A program made the translations under genes and the position numbers. Shown here in pieces: positions 53,794 through 61,838 of a DNA stretch of 64,000 bases; within the stretch, counting starts at the first letter, position 1; every line of letters begins with the position of its first letter. The DNA comes from Neorhizobium vignae (GTDB taxonomy: Bacteria; Pseudomonadota; Alphaproteobacteria; Rhizobiales; Rhizobiaceae). The notes under the pieces were generated by a model, which saw nothing but the letters and a program-made list of their open reading frames with translations, did not search any database and was not told the origin of the DNA. Where the stretch lies: NCBI RefSeq assembly GCF_000732195.1, contig NZ_JNNU01000025.1, positions 1 to 64,000 of the forward strand, given 5' to 3'.

Positions 53794-54534
53794 GTGGCGA
53801 ATTTTAATATGGACTTGTGTATAGTTGCCGGCAGAAGGCCGGGCTTGCTCGAGCAGACTTTGGAGAGTTTTTCAAAGCGCTGCTTTGCTCATTTTTCCTT
53901 CTCGAACGTTCTCGTCAACATAGATCCGATCTTCGGCACGGAAGAGGATGAAGCCGAGTGCCTGCGCGTGGTCGGCAGCTATCTGCCGTCAGCCTCCTTC
54001 TTCAGACCGAGCGAGCCGGGTTTTGGCGCCGCGGTCAAGCGTCTCTGGGCCAACACGCGTTCCGACTATGTGTTCCATATCGAGGATGACTGGGTCGCGC
54101 TGACCGACCTCGGCGAGGAGATTTTCGGCCCGTTTTCAGATCCGAGCGTGATGCAGGTTTCCTTTCATACGGCCGATCAGAACTGGAATATCGCAAAGGA
54201 CGGCCATCTTCACGAGAGGAACGAATATGCGCGGTTCCTGGGCATAAAAATCCCGCTGTTCAAGACTTTTCCGAAATTCACCACCTCCCCTTCCATTCTG
54301 CGCGGTTCCTTCGCCCGACAGGCTGCAAGCCTGATGGACTCTTCTCGGGATCCGGAAAAACAATTCTATTCCGGCGTCAACGCAGAGCTTGAACGATTGG
54401 CGGCGCCGAACAAGAACTACATTTTCTCTCCCCAGCAGATACCCGTCATCCGTGATACCGGACGAGAATGGAGAGACAATCGCAAAATCAAGAAAGTCAT
54501 CGAGAATACGACCTCCTATTGGGTCGAGGAATAG
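53794..54534 (+). CDS. GT-A-like (family 2-type) glycosyltransferase, orphan
   Basis: 246 residues. N-terminal MDLCIVAGRRPGLLEQTLES resembles the nucleotide-sugar binding start of small GT2 proteins, and VFHIEDDWVAL provides a DxD-like acidic motif at residues 97-99. The middle (LGIKIPLFKTFPKFTTSPSI) and the C-terminus match no family I recognise. Start GTG at 53794 with GGAG upstream; ATG at 53809 is an alternative. Isolated gene, so the acceptor is unknown. Confidence 0.65.
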   Translation: MANFNMDLCIVAGRRPGLLEQTLESFSKRCFAHFSFSNVLVNIDPIFGTEEDEAECLRVVGSYLPSASFFRPSEPGFGAAVKRLWANTRSDYVFHIEDDWVALTDLGEEIFGPFSDPSVMQVSFHTADQNWNIAKDGHLHERNEYARFLGIKIPLFKTFPKFTTSPSILRGSFARQAASLMDSSRDPEKQFYSGVNAELERLAAPNKNYIFSPQQIPVIRDTGREWRDNRKIKKVIENTTSYWVEE

Positions 54535-54761
54535 TTCCCCGGCATGTCCGCGCTGGTCACCGGGCCGCCTTGAAAAACGGCCGCATACCGTGATGCGGCT
54601 ACGAAATTTCCGTCAGGAGCGTTGAAGAAAAAACGCTCGCTGGCCTGCGGATAAAAGCGCCGTGCCGCATCAGGCGGCACCGTCCGGTTTCAGCATTCGG
54701 TAACGCTCTGAATGTATATTAGGCATCGATCAATTTGCGCGAGCACACTGGACGCCTGCCA

Positions 54762-56384
54762 ATGAACCACTGCTCCGCCATCGGACCTGATCTGCAAACA
54801 CCTCACCGCGAACTTTTGGAAGACCTGTTCGAGGGCGCGCCAAGACCCACAATCATAAAGGACGAAGAGTCACGCTTCCTGTTCCTCAACAGCAAGGCGT
54901 GCGAGATGTTCGGCATTAGCCTTGATGACGTGCTTGGCCGCACCGACCGCGATCTGCTGCCTGCGGACGAAGCCGATCGAATCCAGAAGATGGACGCGGG
55001 GGTGCTGGCGACCGGCGAGGAACGGCTTTTCGAGGAGGCGGTCACGGGCCCGGATGGTTCGATCCGGACGCTTCTCACGCACAAGCGGCGGTCGTTCCTG
55101 TCAGGACCTGCAGGGAAAAGGCCGATCCTGATTGTCGTCATTTCAGACATAACCAAGCTCCGTCACGCCGAACAGGTCCTGCGGGCAAGCGAGGAACACT
55201 ATCGCTCTCTTATTGAACTGCACCCCCAAACGCCGTGGCTAGCCGACGCGCAAGGGAATGTCATCGAAGTCGGCCCAGGATGGCAGAACGCTTCCGGACG
55301 GGAGGTCGGCGAAGCGCTGGGACGCGGGTGGGAGAAGACCCTGCACCCCGCGGACCTGCCTGACGTGATTGCCAAATGGGAGGCCGCAGTCAACACCGGC
55401 CTACCGTTCGACATGATCTACAGGATCGGGACCGCGAAAGGGCGGTATCGGTGGTATCGGAACCGCGCGGCTCCCCGGCTCGATGACGACGGCAGAGTCG
55501 TCCGCTGGTACGGCCTCCTCGAGGACGTGCACGACCGCCAGCTTGCCCTCAAAGCCCTCCAGTCCAGCGAGCGCAGGCTGCGCCAGCATCGGGACGAGCT
55601 CGAAAAGATCGTTCTGGCGAGGACCGCGGAAGTGCAGGAGAAGAACGTCGAGCTGGATCGCCTTCTTCAGCATGAACGAGGCATCAATGCGCAGCAGCGC
55701 CGCTTCGTCGGGATGATCTCGCACGAGTTCAGGACGCCTCTGGCCGTGATCGACGGAGCGGCTCAGCGGCTCACGCGCACGAAGACGGCTGCAACCCCGC
55801 AGTTCCTGGAGGGCAAGGCTCTGCAGATCAAGGGCGCCGTCGCCCGCATGGTCGAGCTGATGGAAAGCATCCTCGCCGCCGGACGGCTGGAGACAGGGAC
55901 TATTGCAATCAACAAGGAAGCCGGTTCACTCAGTGCTGTTCTTCGCCAATGCATCGCAAACCGGGCGGAGATCAGCAAGAGCCACACGATCAGCCATGAT
56001 CTCGAAGCGCTTCCAGCGCTGCAGATGATCGACGGAGCCGCAATAGAGCGGGTCTTTTCCAATCTGCTGTCAAACGCAGTGAAATATTCGCCCGCCGGTT
56101 CCAGGATCCGTGTCAGCGGATGGAAGGACGGTCGACGGGTTCTGGTCAGCGTCAGCGATTCCGGCATCGGCATGGATGCCGACGACCTGCCGAAGCTGTT
56201 CGAGCCCTACTTTCGCGCCCGCAGCGCCACCGGCATCGCCGGAACGGGGATCGGTCTCAATATCGTCAAGGAAATTGTGGAGTTGCATGGCGGCTCGATC
56301 TCGGTCCAGAGCCTTCTGGGCCAGGGCACGACCTTCACCGTGGAGCTGCCGTTCGACGAGGTCAGACAACAGCATTCAGCTTAG
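54762..56384 (+). CDS. Soluble PAS-domain sensor histidine kinase (orphan)
   Basis: 540 residues from the ATG at 54762. No membrane helix. Two PAS domains (about 18-130 starting PHRELLEDLFEGAPRPTIIK, and 135-255 with ETAGxxx-type RYRWYRNRAAPRLDDDGRVV), a coiled linker, HisKA with the phosphorylated His in RFVGMISHEFRTPLAVIDG, and HATPase with NLLSNAVKYSP, DSGIGMD and GTGIGLNIVKEIVELH. No receiver domain and no regulator gene adjacent, so its partner is elsewhere. Confidence 0.92.
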   Translation: MNHCSAIGPDLQTPHRELLEDLFEGAPRPTIIKDEESRFLFLNSKACEMFGISLDDVLGRTDRDLLPADEADRIQKMDAGVLATGEERLFEEAVTGPDGSIRTLLTHKRRSFLSGPAGKRPILIVVISDITKLRHAEQVLRASEEHYRSLIELHPQTPWLADAQGNVIEVGPGWQNASGREVGEALGRGWEKTLHPADLPDVIAKWEAAVNTGLPFDMIYRIGTAKGRYRWYRNRAAPRLDDDGRVVRWYGLLEDVHDRQLALKALQSSERRLRQHRDELEKIVLARTAEVQEKNVELDRLLQHERGINAQQRRFVGMISHEFRTPLAVIDGAAQRLTRTKTAATPQFLEGKALQIKGAVARMVELMESILAAGRLETGTIAINKEAGSLSAVLRQCIANRAEISKSHTISHDLEALPALQMIDGAAIERVFSNLLSNAVKYSPAGSRIRVSGWKDGRRVLVSVSDSGIGMDADDLPKLFEPYFRARSATGIAGTGIGLNIVKEIVELHGGSISVQSLLGQGTTFTVELPFDEVRQQHSA

Positions 56385-56408
56385 GCCGGCGCCGCAAGAA
56401 GAAGAACC

Positions 56409-58202
56409 TCACGCGGCGATCGATGAAGCTAGCCAGGACGCAAGCTCGTCTCGCCCCATGGGTCTGCCCACCAGAAAGCCCTGCAGCTGATCGCAACCGG
56501 CAATTCGGAGGACGTCCGCTTGATCGGCGGACTCAATGCCTTCGGCCGTGACCGGGATCCCGAGGGCCTGAGCCAACGAGATCGTGGCCGTCAGGATGTT
56601 CCGGCCGGTGCTGCCGTCATCTATGGCTTGAACCAGGGAGCGATCGATCTTCATCCGGTCGAAACCGAACTCACGAAGCGTGCCGATACTGGCATAACCG
56701 GCGCCAAAATCGTCAAGAGCAAAACGGATGCCTGCCAATTTCAGGGCGGTGATCGAGCGTCTTGCCTGTTCAGGGTTCGACATCAGCACCGCTTCGGTGA
56801 TCTCCAGCGTCAGTCGCGAAGGATCAAACCCTTCCTCTTTCAAGACAGCGAGCACATCCCCGGCGAAATTCGGGTTGCATAGCTGGATCGGAGAAACATT
56901 GACCGACAGGGAGAGCGGAGACCATGCCCGGGACGCCACGATGGACTTCCGAAGCATCTGGAGGCCCAGAATATCGATCAATCCGCATTTCTCCGCCAGA
57001 GGTATGAACGCGTCCGGGCCGATTGCTCCTTCGGCGCGTCTCCACCTCGCCAGCGCCTCAACGCCGGTGATGTCGCCCGAGACCGCGGACGCCAGCGGTT
57101 GGAAGACCGGCTGGATCTCGTCATTCTGGAGGGCGCGCCGAAGGTCGCTTTCCAGGCCCGCAATCTTCTCGCGCTGGCGGTCAAGATCCGGATGATAGGC
57201 GACGGCGCATCCCCTGCCCATTTCCTTCGCTTCATAAAGGGCCATATCCGCCCGGCGAAGAAGTTCATGCGCATCCCCCGCGTCGTCACGGCAGGCAACG
57301 CCGATGCTTGCGCCAATTTCGATCGTGCGGCCTTCGATGAGAAACGGCCTTTTGAGGCGTTCAAGAACTTGACTGTCAATTTCGGCGAGGTCCGTGGAGC
57401 CGCGCTGAACCAGAGCGAATTCATCACCGCCCAACCGGGCGATACCGAATACGTCTGCATGGATGTCGCGCAAGGCTTCCGCCACCAGCCTGATCAGCTG
57501 ATCTCCAATCGCATGCCCCCAGGCATCGTTGACTGCCTTGAAACCGTCGAGATCGACAAGGTGCAGAACCACCATCTGGCTCTTGTCGGCCTGCATCAAC
57601 CGGTCAAGTCCTTGGATCAGACCGAGCCTGTTCAAGAGACCGCTGAGGCTGTCATGCGTGGCTTCATGTTGGGCGCGATCCGCCAAGCTCTTCAACCGCC
57701 GCGTTTCCGACAAGCCAGCAAACAGGACACCAACCAGATACATGCCGAGGATTGTGACCGCGGCAGCGATAAAGGGACGAGCCTCGTCAAAGATCGTGTT
57801 TCCCGGAGCGGCACTTGGCCAAGCCAAACGCGCGACTTCAAGTCCATACACATCCATGAGCGGCGAATTCAGAAGATCGCCCGCCGGACGGTCGGTTATG
57901 TGGAGTTCCGGGAGTTGATGTTCTTTGGCCATCTGGGCCACGACCTCAGACGTCAGAGTCTTGAAGAAGCTGAGGACATAGTAGGTCGGATCCTGTACCT
58001 GTGACCCGAACGGCTGGATCGCTTCCGATGCGACCGCAATGATATCGTCGCCGTTTCTGAAAAAATTCACGATTGGATCGATGCCGGGCCGAGCGGCGGC
58101 TTCCGTTTGCACAGGAAATTTCGCACCGAGATATTCGACGGGGTCTATTATATCGGCTTTGAGATAGGCGATGCTCTTGCCGCCCGCTGGCGCCGTCAGC
58201 AC
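56409..58202 (-). CDS. GGDEF-EAL cyclic-di-GMP protein, apparently 5'-truncated
   Basis: 597 residues from an internal GTG at 58202. C-terminal half of a CHASE4-like extracellular domain (residues 1-135), a membrane helix near 138-160 (FIAAAVTILGMYLVGVLFAG), GGDEF domain with intact LGGDEF, and EAL domain with intact GVEALARW and ALDDFGAGYASI. The first membrane helix and front half of CHASE4 are missing; protein-like sequence (RFPSDDGIVL) continues upstream of the GTG for about 10 codons and then meets the hydrolase gene stop. Probably truncated by a rearrangement; the protein may not be correctly inserted. Catalytic potential for both synthesis and breakdown of c-di-GMP. Confidence 0.85.
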   Translation of the reverse strand: MLTAPAGGKSIAYLKADIIDPVEYLGAKFPVQTEAAARPGIDPIVNFFRNGDDIIAVASEAIQPFGSQVQDPTYYVLSFFKTLTSEVVAQMAKEHQLPELHITDRPAGDLLNSPLMDVYGLEVARLAWPSAAPGNTIFDEARPFIAAAVTILGMYLVGVLFAGLSETRRLKSLADRAQHEATHDSLSGLLNRLGLIQGLDRLMQADKSQMVVLHLVDLDGFKAVNDAWGHAIGDQLIRLVAEALRDIHADVFGIARLGGDEFALVQRGSTDLAEIDSQVLERLKRPFLIEGRTIEIGASIGVACRDDAGDAHELLRRADMALYEAKEMGRGCAVAYHPDLDRQREKIAGLESDLRRALQNDEIQPVFQPLASAVSGDITGVEALARWRRAEGAIGPDAFIPLAEKCGLIDILGLQMLRKSIVASRAWSPLSLSVNVSPIQLCNPNFAGDVLAVLKEEGFDPSRLTLEITEAVLMSNPEQARRSITALKLAGIRFALDDFGAGYASIGTLREFGFDRMKIDRSLVQAIDDGSTGRNILTATISLAQALGIPVTAEGIESADQADVLRIAGCDQLQGFLVGRPMGRDELASWLASSIAA

Positions 58203-58261
58203 GATCCCGTCATCGCTCGGAAACCGCGCGGGCCGATACCTCCGCCGAGCGGGCGGGCTTT

Positions 58262-58837
58262 CTAGAGCCCTTGCAGGAATTCTTCGGTGGTTGCGAGGTG
58301 GAGCTGAACGGAAAAGCGATCTCCCAGAAGTTCGAGCGACGCGTCATGTGTGTCATCGGCTCCGCTGCAGACGGCATCCCTCAGCACGATCACATGGTAT
58401 CCAAGATCGATGGCACCAAGCGCTGCGGACAGGACGCAAACGTCGGTCTCGCCGCCGGTCAGGACGACGGTTTCGATACCCTCCTTCAAGAGCACTCCGT
58501 GCAGCGCTCCGCTGACCCAGGGAGAATAAGTCATCTTGTCGAATATGCGTGCAGGAGGGACAAGCGCCTTCAAGGAAGGGATCAGATCGATAAGGCCCGG
58601 ATCGAGATGCTCGCCTGTCATCATCCGCCACTTTTCATAGTACACCCGCCACATCCCCTCCATCGCTTCGGGCCGCGACGGCGTGACGAACCTTGTAAAG
58701 ATCGTCTTCTCCGGGTGGCGGCCGGAAAGCTCTTCGATCGATGGCGACACCTGGCGCATCCACGAGACGTGCCAAGGAGTGTCTTCAGCGAAGATCCGCT
58801 GCATGTCGATGCAAAGATGAATCCAGTTGCCAGCCAT
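58262..58837 (-). CDS. Isochorismatase-family cysteine hydrolase
   Basis: 191 residues from the ATG at 58837 (MAGNWIHLCIDMQRIF), with GGAG about 7 bases upstream; the frame runs open to 58954 but without family features. Catalytic triad visible as Asp11 (CIDMQ), Lys101 (FDKMTYSPW) and Cys134 (GGETDVCVLSAALG). Members hydrolyse amides or vinyl ethers such as nicotinamide, biuret or isochorismate; the substrate is unknown. It has a promoter of EcfG type directly upstream. Confidence 0.92.
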   Translation of the reverse strand: MAGNWIHLCIDMQRIFAEDTPWHVSWMRQVSPSIEELSGRHPEKTIFTRFVTPSRPEAMEGMWRVYYEKWRMMTGEHLDPGLIDLIPSLKALVPPARIFDKMTYSPWVSGALHGVLLKEGIETVVLTGGETDVCVLSAALGAIDLGYHVIVLRDAVCSGADDTHDASLELLGDRFSVQLHLATTEEFLQGL

Positions 58838-58859
58838 ATAATGCTCCGCGGTCCTGCTG

Positions 58860-58884
58860 AACGCCCCATCCGGAACGTGGTTCC
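58860..58884 (-). promoter_or_regulatory. EcfG-type general stress promoter before the hydrolase gene
   Basis: On the minus strand GGAAC (58884-58880), 16-base spacer, CGTT (58863-58860). The -10 end is 22 bases before the hydrolase ATG, leaving a short leader with the ribosome site. The GGAAC sits in a palindrome CCGGAACGTGGTTCCGG (58870-58886). Confidence 0.7.
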
Positions 58885-58972
58885 GGCCGGGACCGGCGGA
58901 AGGCTGGCTGCAACTAACGGACGTCCGACATGAGGGATGCCCTCGGTCGAACACGAGGACGACGTCACGCTC

Positions 58973-59878
58973 TCACGATTGGCTGGACGCCCTGACGAAA
59001 TCGATGAAGGCCCGCAGCGGCGCCGGTACGAGCCGCCGGCCGGGGTAATAGAGAAATGGGCCGGAAAATTGCGGCCACCACGGCTCGAGCACAGGTTCGA
59101 GAGAGCCATTGTCGAGATGGGGCCGCAACCAGTCCTCGAACAGCAACATGATGCCGGTGCCGGCAATCGCTGCATCGACGGCAAGATCGGTTGCCGCACC
59201 TATCTGCACGATCAGCGGCCCCGTCGGATCGATCCGCACCACCTCGCCATCCCGCTCGAATTCCCAAAGCATCATCGCCCCGCTTGTGAACCGCCCGCGA
59301 ATGCAGGCGTGGCCAAGCAGGTCGCGCGGGTGATCGGGACGGCCATGGCGATCGAGGTATGCGGGGGATGCCGCGGCCGCGAAACGCTGTTGGCGCGGAC
59401 CGATCGGAACCGCGATCATGTCCTGCTCCAGCCGCTCGTCATAGCGGATGCCGGCATCGCATCCCGCAGCCAGCACGTCGACGAAGCTGTCGTCGGCGAC
59501 GATTTCGAGCCGGATGTCGGGATAGGCCGCGAGGAACCGCGGGATGATCGCCGGGAGCACCAGCCGCGCAGCGCTGACCGGTACATTGAGACGAAGAACG
59601 CCTGCAGGTTTGTCGCGAAACCTGTTGACCACGTCGAGTGCCGCGTCGACCTCGGTGAGCGCTGGGGTCAACCGGGCCAGCAGACCGGCGCCTGCTTCCG
59701 TCGGTACCACGCTGCGTGTCGTCCGATTGAGAAGCCTGACCCCGAGCTGCGCCTCGACACGCCGCACCGCCTCGCTCAATCCTGATGCGCTGCCGCCTGT
59801 GGTCCGCGCACCCTCGCGGAACCCGCCGGCGCGCGCCACTGCCACAAAAGCATTCAGATCACTCAGATCGATCTTCAT
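58973..59878 (-). CDS. LysR-type transcriptional regulator
   Basis: 301 residues from the ATG at 59878 (MKIDLSDLNAFVAVARAGGF). N-terminal winged HTH with GGSASGLSEAVRRVEAQLGV and RLLNRTTRSVVPTEAG; C-terminal effector domain. The AKR-type reductase gene is divergent with a 95-base gap, so it is the probable target. The variant residues AGGFREGART are typical of the LysR subgroup controlling oxidoreductases. Confidence 0.94.
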   Translation of the reverse strand: MKIDLSDLNAFVAVARAGGFREGARTTGGSASGLSEAVRRVEAQLGVRLLNRTTRSVVPTEAGAGLLARLTPALTEVDAALDVVNRFRDKPAGVLRLNVPVSAARLVLPAIIPRFLAAYPDIRLEIVADDSFVDVLAAGCDAGIRYDERLEQDMIAVPIGPRQQRFAAAASPAYLDRHGRPDHPRDLLGHACIRGRFTSGAMMLWEFERDGEVVRIDPTGPLIVQIGAATDLAVDAAIAGTGIMLLFEDWLRPHLDNGSLEPVLEPWWPQFSGPFLYYPGRRLVPAPLRAFIDFVRASSQS

Positions 59879-59973
59879 TGTTCGAAATTCCGCACAGCCC
59901 GTGCCGACTGTACCCAATTTTCGTGCGGCCTCTCAAGTTCTATATCCACGTCATCTTGAAAAGGAGAGATCCC
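59879..59973. promoter_or_regulatory. Divergent LysR / aldo-keto reductase operator-promoter region
   Basis: 95 bases. The LysR protein is expected to bind here. A CCGCAC / GTGCGG inverted pair about 28 bases apart is visible, but no clean T-N11-A box can be singled out. Confidence 0.5.
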
Positions 59974-60852
59974 ATGTCGAATACCGACCAGGCACGTACA
60001 TATGTCCTCGGCGACCGCAACGTCAAACGACTCGGCTACGGCGCCATGCAGCTTGCGGGCAAGGGCGTCTTCGGCCCGCCGAAGGACCGCGATGCGGCAA
60101 TCGCAGTACTGCGCGAGGCAGTCAAGGCCGGTGTCAATCATATCGACACCAGCGATTTTTACGGTCCGCACGTGACCAACCAGATCATCCGCGAAGCGCT
60201 TCATCCGTACCCCGATAATCTGGTGATCGTGACCAAGATCGGCGCCATGCGCGGGACAGACGGTTCATGGAACCCGGCATTTTCCGCCGAGCAGCTGACA
60301 CAGGCCGTCCACGACAACCTGCGCAATCTGGGTCTCGACACCCTGGACGTCGTCAATCTGCGCATCATGTTCGATGTCCACGGCCCGGCCGAAGGCTCGA
60401 TCGAAGAGCCCCTGACGGTTCTGGCGGAGCTGCAGCGCAAGGGCCTCGTCCGCCACATCGGGCTCAGCAACGTCACGCCGGCACAGGTTGCCCAGGGTCA
60501 GGGCATCGCCAAGATCGTCTGCGTCCAGAACCAGTACAATCTCGCTCACCGGCAAGACGATGCCATGATCGACGATCTTGCCCGCGATGGCATCGGCTAT
60601 GTGCCGTTCTTCCCGCTCGGCGGCTTCAGTCCGCTCCAGTCGTCAACCCTGTCGGAGGTTGCCCAGCGCCTGGATGCCACGCCGATGCAGGTTGCACTTG
60701 CCTGGCTGCTGCGTCGCGCACCGAACATTCTCCTCATTCCAGGGACCTCGTCCGTGGGCCACCTGCGTGAGAATCTCGCCGCGGCGGAACTGCGGCTGTC
60801 GGACGCCGTGATGGCCGAACTGGAGGGTGTCGCCGGCATCCGCCCCGCCTGA
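59974..60852 (+). CDS. Aldo/keto reductase family oxidoreductase
   Basis: 292 residues from the ATG at 59974 (AAGGAGAG upstream). NAD(P)H-linked reductase with a TIM-barrel. Visible: Asp and Tyr of the tetrad in HIDTSDFYGPH, Lys in VTKIG. The usual catalytic His position (normally LHR) reads LDVVNLRIM, that is an Arg, as in a subgroup of AKRs such as the YdbC-like enzymes. Substrate unknown. Control by the divergent LysR gene is inferred. Confidence 0.92.
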   Translation: MSNTDQARTYVLGDRNVKRLGYGAMQLAGKGVFGPPKDRDAAIAVLREAVKAGVNHIDTSDFYGPHVTNQIIREALHPYPDNLVIVTKIGAMRGTDGSWNPAFSAEQLTQAVHDNLRNLGLDTLDVVNLRIMFDVHGPAEGSIEEPLTVLAELQRKGLVRHIGLSNVTPAQVAQGQGIAKIVCVQNQYNLAHRQDDAMIDDLARDGIGYVPFFPLGGFSPLQSSTLSEVAQRLDATPMQVALAWLLRRAPNILLIPGTSSVGHLRENLAAAELRLSDAVMAELEGVAGIRPA

Positions 60853-60873
60853 GCGCCCCAAACCTGGCCCCCA

Positions 60874-60899
60874 CCGTGCGTCGAAAAATCGACGCACGG
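60874..60899 (+). terminator. Hairpin after aldo/keto reductase
   Basis: CCGTGCGTCGA (60874-60884), loop AAAA, TCGACGCACGG (60889-60899): an 11-bp perfect stem, followed by CATTTGCCTTTA. The T-run is short. Confidence 0.7.
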
Positions 60900-60917
60900 C
60901 ATTTGCCTTTACGCGCG

Positions 60918-60936
60918 CTTTCGCTAAAAGTGAAAG
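60918..60936. promoter_or_regulatory. Candidate operator upstream of the DeoR-type regulator
   Basis: Inverted repeat CTTTCGCT-AAA-AGTGAAAG (7 of 8 pairs), ending 21 bases before the regulator's GTG start. Proposed autoregulatory site; see the TTCG-containing region at 61750. Confidence 0.45.
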
Positions 60937-60957
60937 AAAAGCGAACGGAGGAGTGAG

Positions 60958-61740
60958 GTGTTCATCACAGACCGCCAGACGAAGATCGTCGAACTTGCGA
61001 AGTCGGCGGGGCGAGTACTCGTCGACGACCTGGCGGCGAAGTTCTCGGTAACCTCGCAAACGATCCGCAAGGATCTGAATGATCTGTGCGACAAGCAAAT
61101 TCTTACGCGGATCCATGGCGGCGCCACTCTTCCCCGCAGCAACGAGAATGTCCGATATGATGCTCGCAGGCAGATCGCCGCCGCGGAAAAACAGGCGATC
61201 GGCGTCGCTGCTGCCAACCTCATTCCGGACAACGCCTCGCTTCTCATCAACATCGGCACCACCACCGAAGCCGTCAGCGAGGCGCTGGTCAATCATCGCG
61301 AACTCATGGTGATTACCAATAACATCAACGTTGCCAACAGGTTGCGCCTTCTCGACGAAATCGAGGTGGTCATTGCCGGCGGCGTCGTTCGCCAATCGGA
61401 CGGTGGTATTGTCGGTGAAGCCGCGGTCGATTTCATCCGGCAGTTCAAGGTCGACTATGCGATCATCGGCGTTTCGGCGATCGACCCGGATGGCGCTCTT
61501 CTCGATTATGACTTTCGCGAAGTAAAAGTTGCCCAGGCGATCATCGCCAATGCCAGGCACGTGATCCTGGTCGCCGACTCGACGAAATTCGAGCGCACAG
61601 CCCCCGTGCGTATCGGCCAAATCTCCCAGGTCCAGACGTTTATCACCGACCAGTGCACGTCTCCTTCGATCCGGGAAATCTGCCTGCAGAACGGTGTTGC
61701 GCTCGTGGAGACTTCGGAGACGAACGCTGAAGTTCATTAG
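60958..61740 (+). CDS. glpR: DeoR-family regulator, GlpR-like
   Basis: 260 residues, probable repressor of glycerol-3-phosphate genes. N-terminal HTH with RQTKIVELAKSAGRVLVDDL and FSVTSQTIRKDLNDLCDKQI then LTRIHGGAT; C-terminal sugar-phosphate sensor domain with NIGTTTEAVSEAL and VADSTKFER. GTG start with GGAGGAGTGAG upstream. Adjacent to glpD, which supports the GlpR assignment; other DeoR proteins look similar. Confidence 0.88.
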   Translation: MFITDRQTKIVELAKSAGRVLVDDLAAKFSVTSQTIRKDLNDLCDKQILTRIHGGATLPRSNENVRYDARRQIAAAEKQAIGVAAANLIPDNASLLINIGTTTEAVSEALVNHRELMVITNNINVANRLRLLDEIEVVIAGGVVRQSDGGIVGEAAVDFIRQFKVDYAIIGVSAIDPDGALLDYDFREVKVAQAIIANARHVILVADSTKFERTAPVRIGQISQVQTFITDQCTSPSIREICLQNGVALVETSETNAEVH

Positions 61741-61749
61741 CCCTTCAGT

Positions 61750-61775
61750 TTCGTTTGACATTCGGAATATTTTCG
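61750..61775. promoter_or_regulatory. Phased TTCG repeats upstream of glpD
   Basis: TTCG occurs at 61750, 61761 and 61772, exactly 11 bases apart, in the 98-base gap before glpD. One turn of helix per repeat suggests a protein-binding site, most likely for the adjacent DeoR/GlpR regulator (inference). Confidence 0.5.
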
Positions 61776-61838
61776 ATTTAATCCATTTTAAGTTCACAAT
61801 GCCTAGGGGCTTGCTGCCGTTTCGGATCAGCGAGGAAA

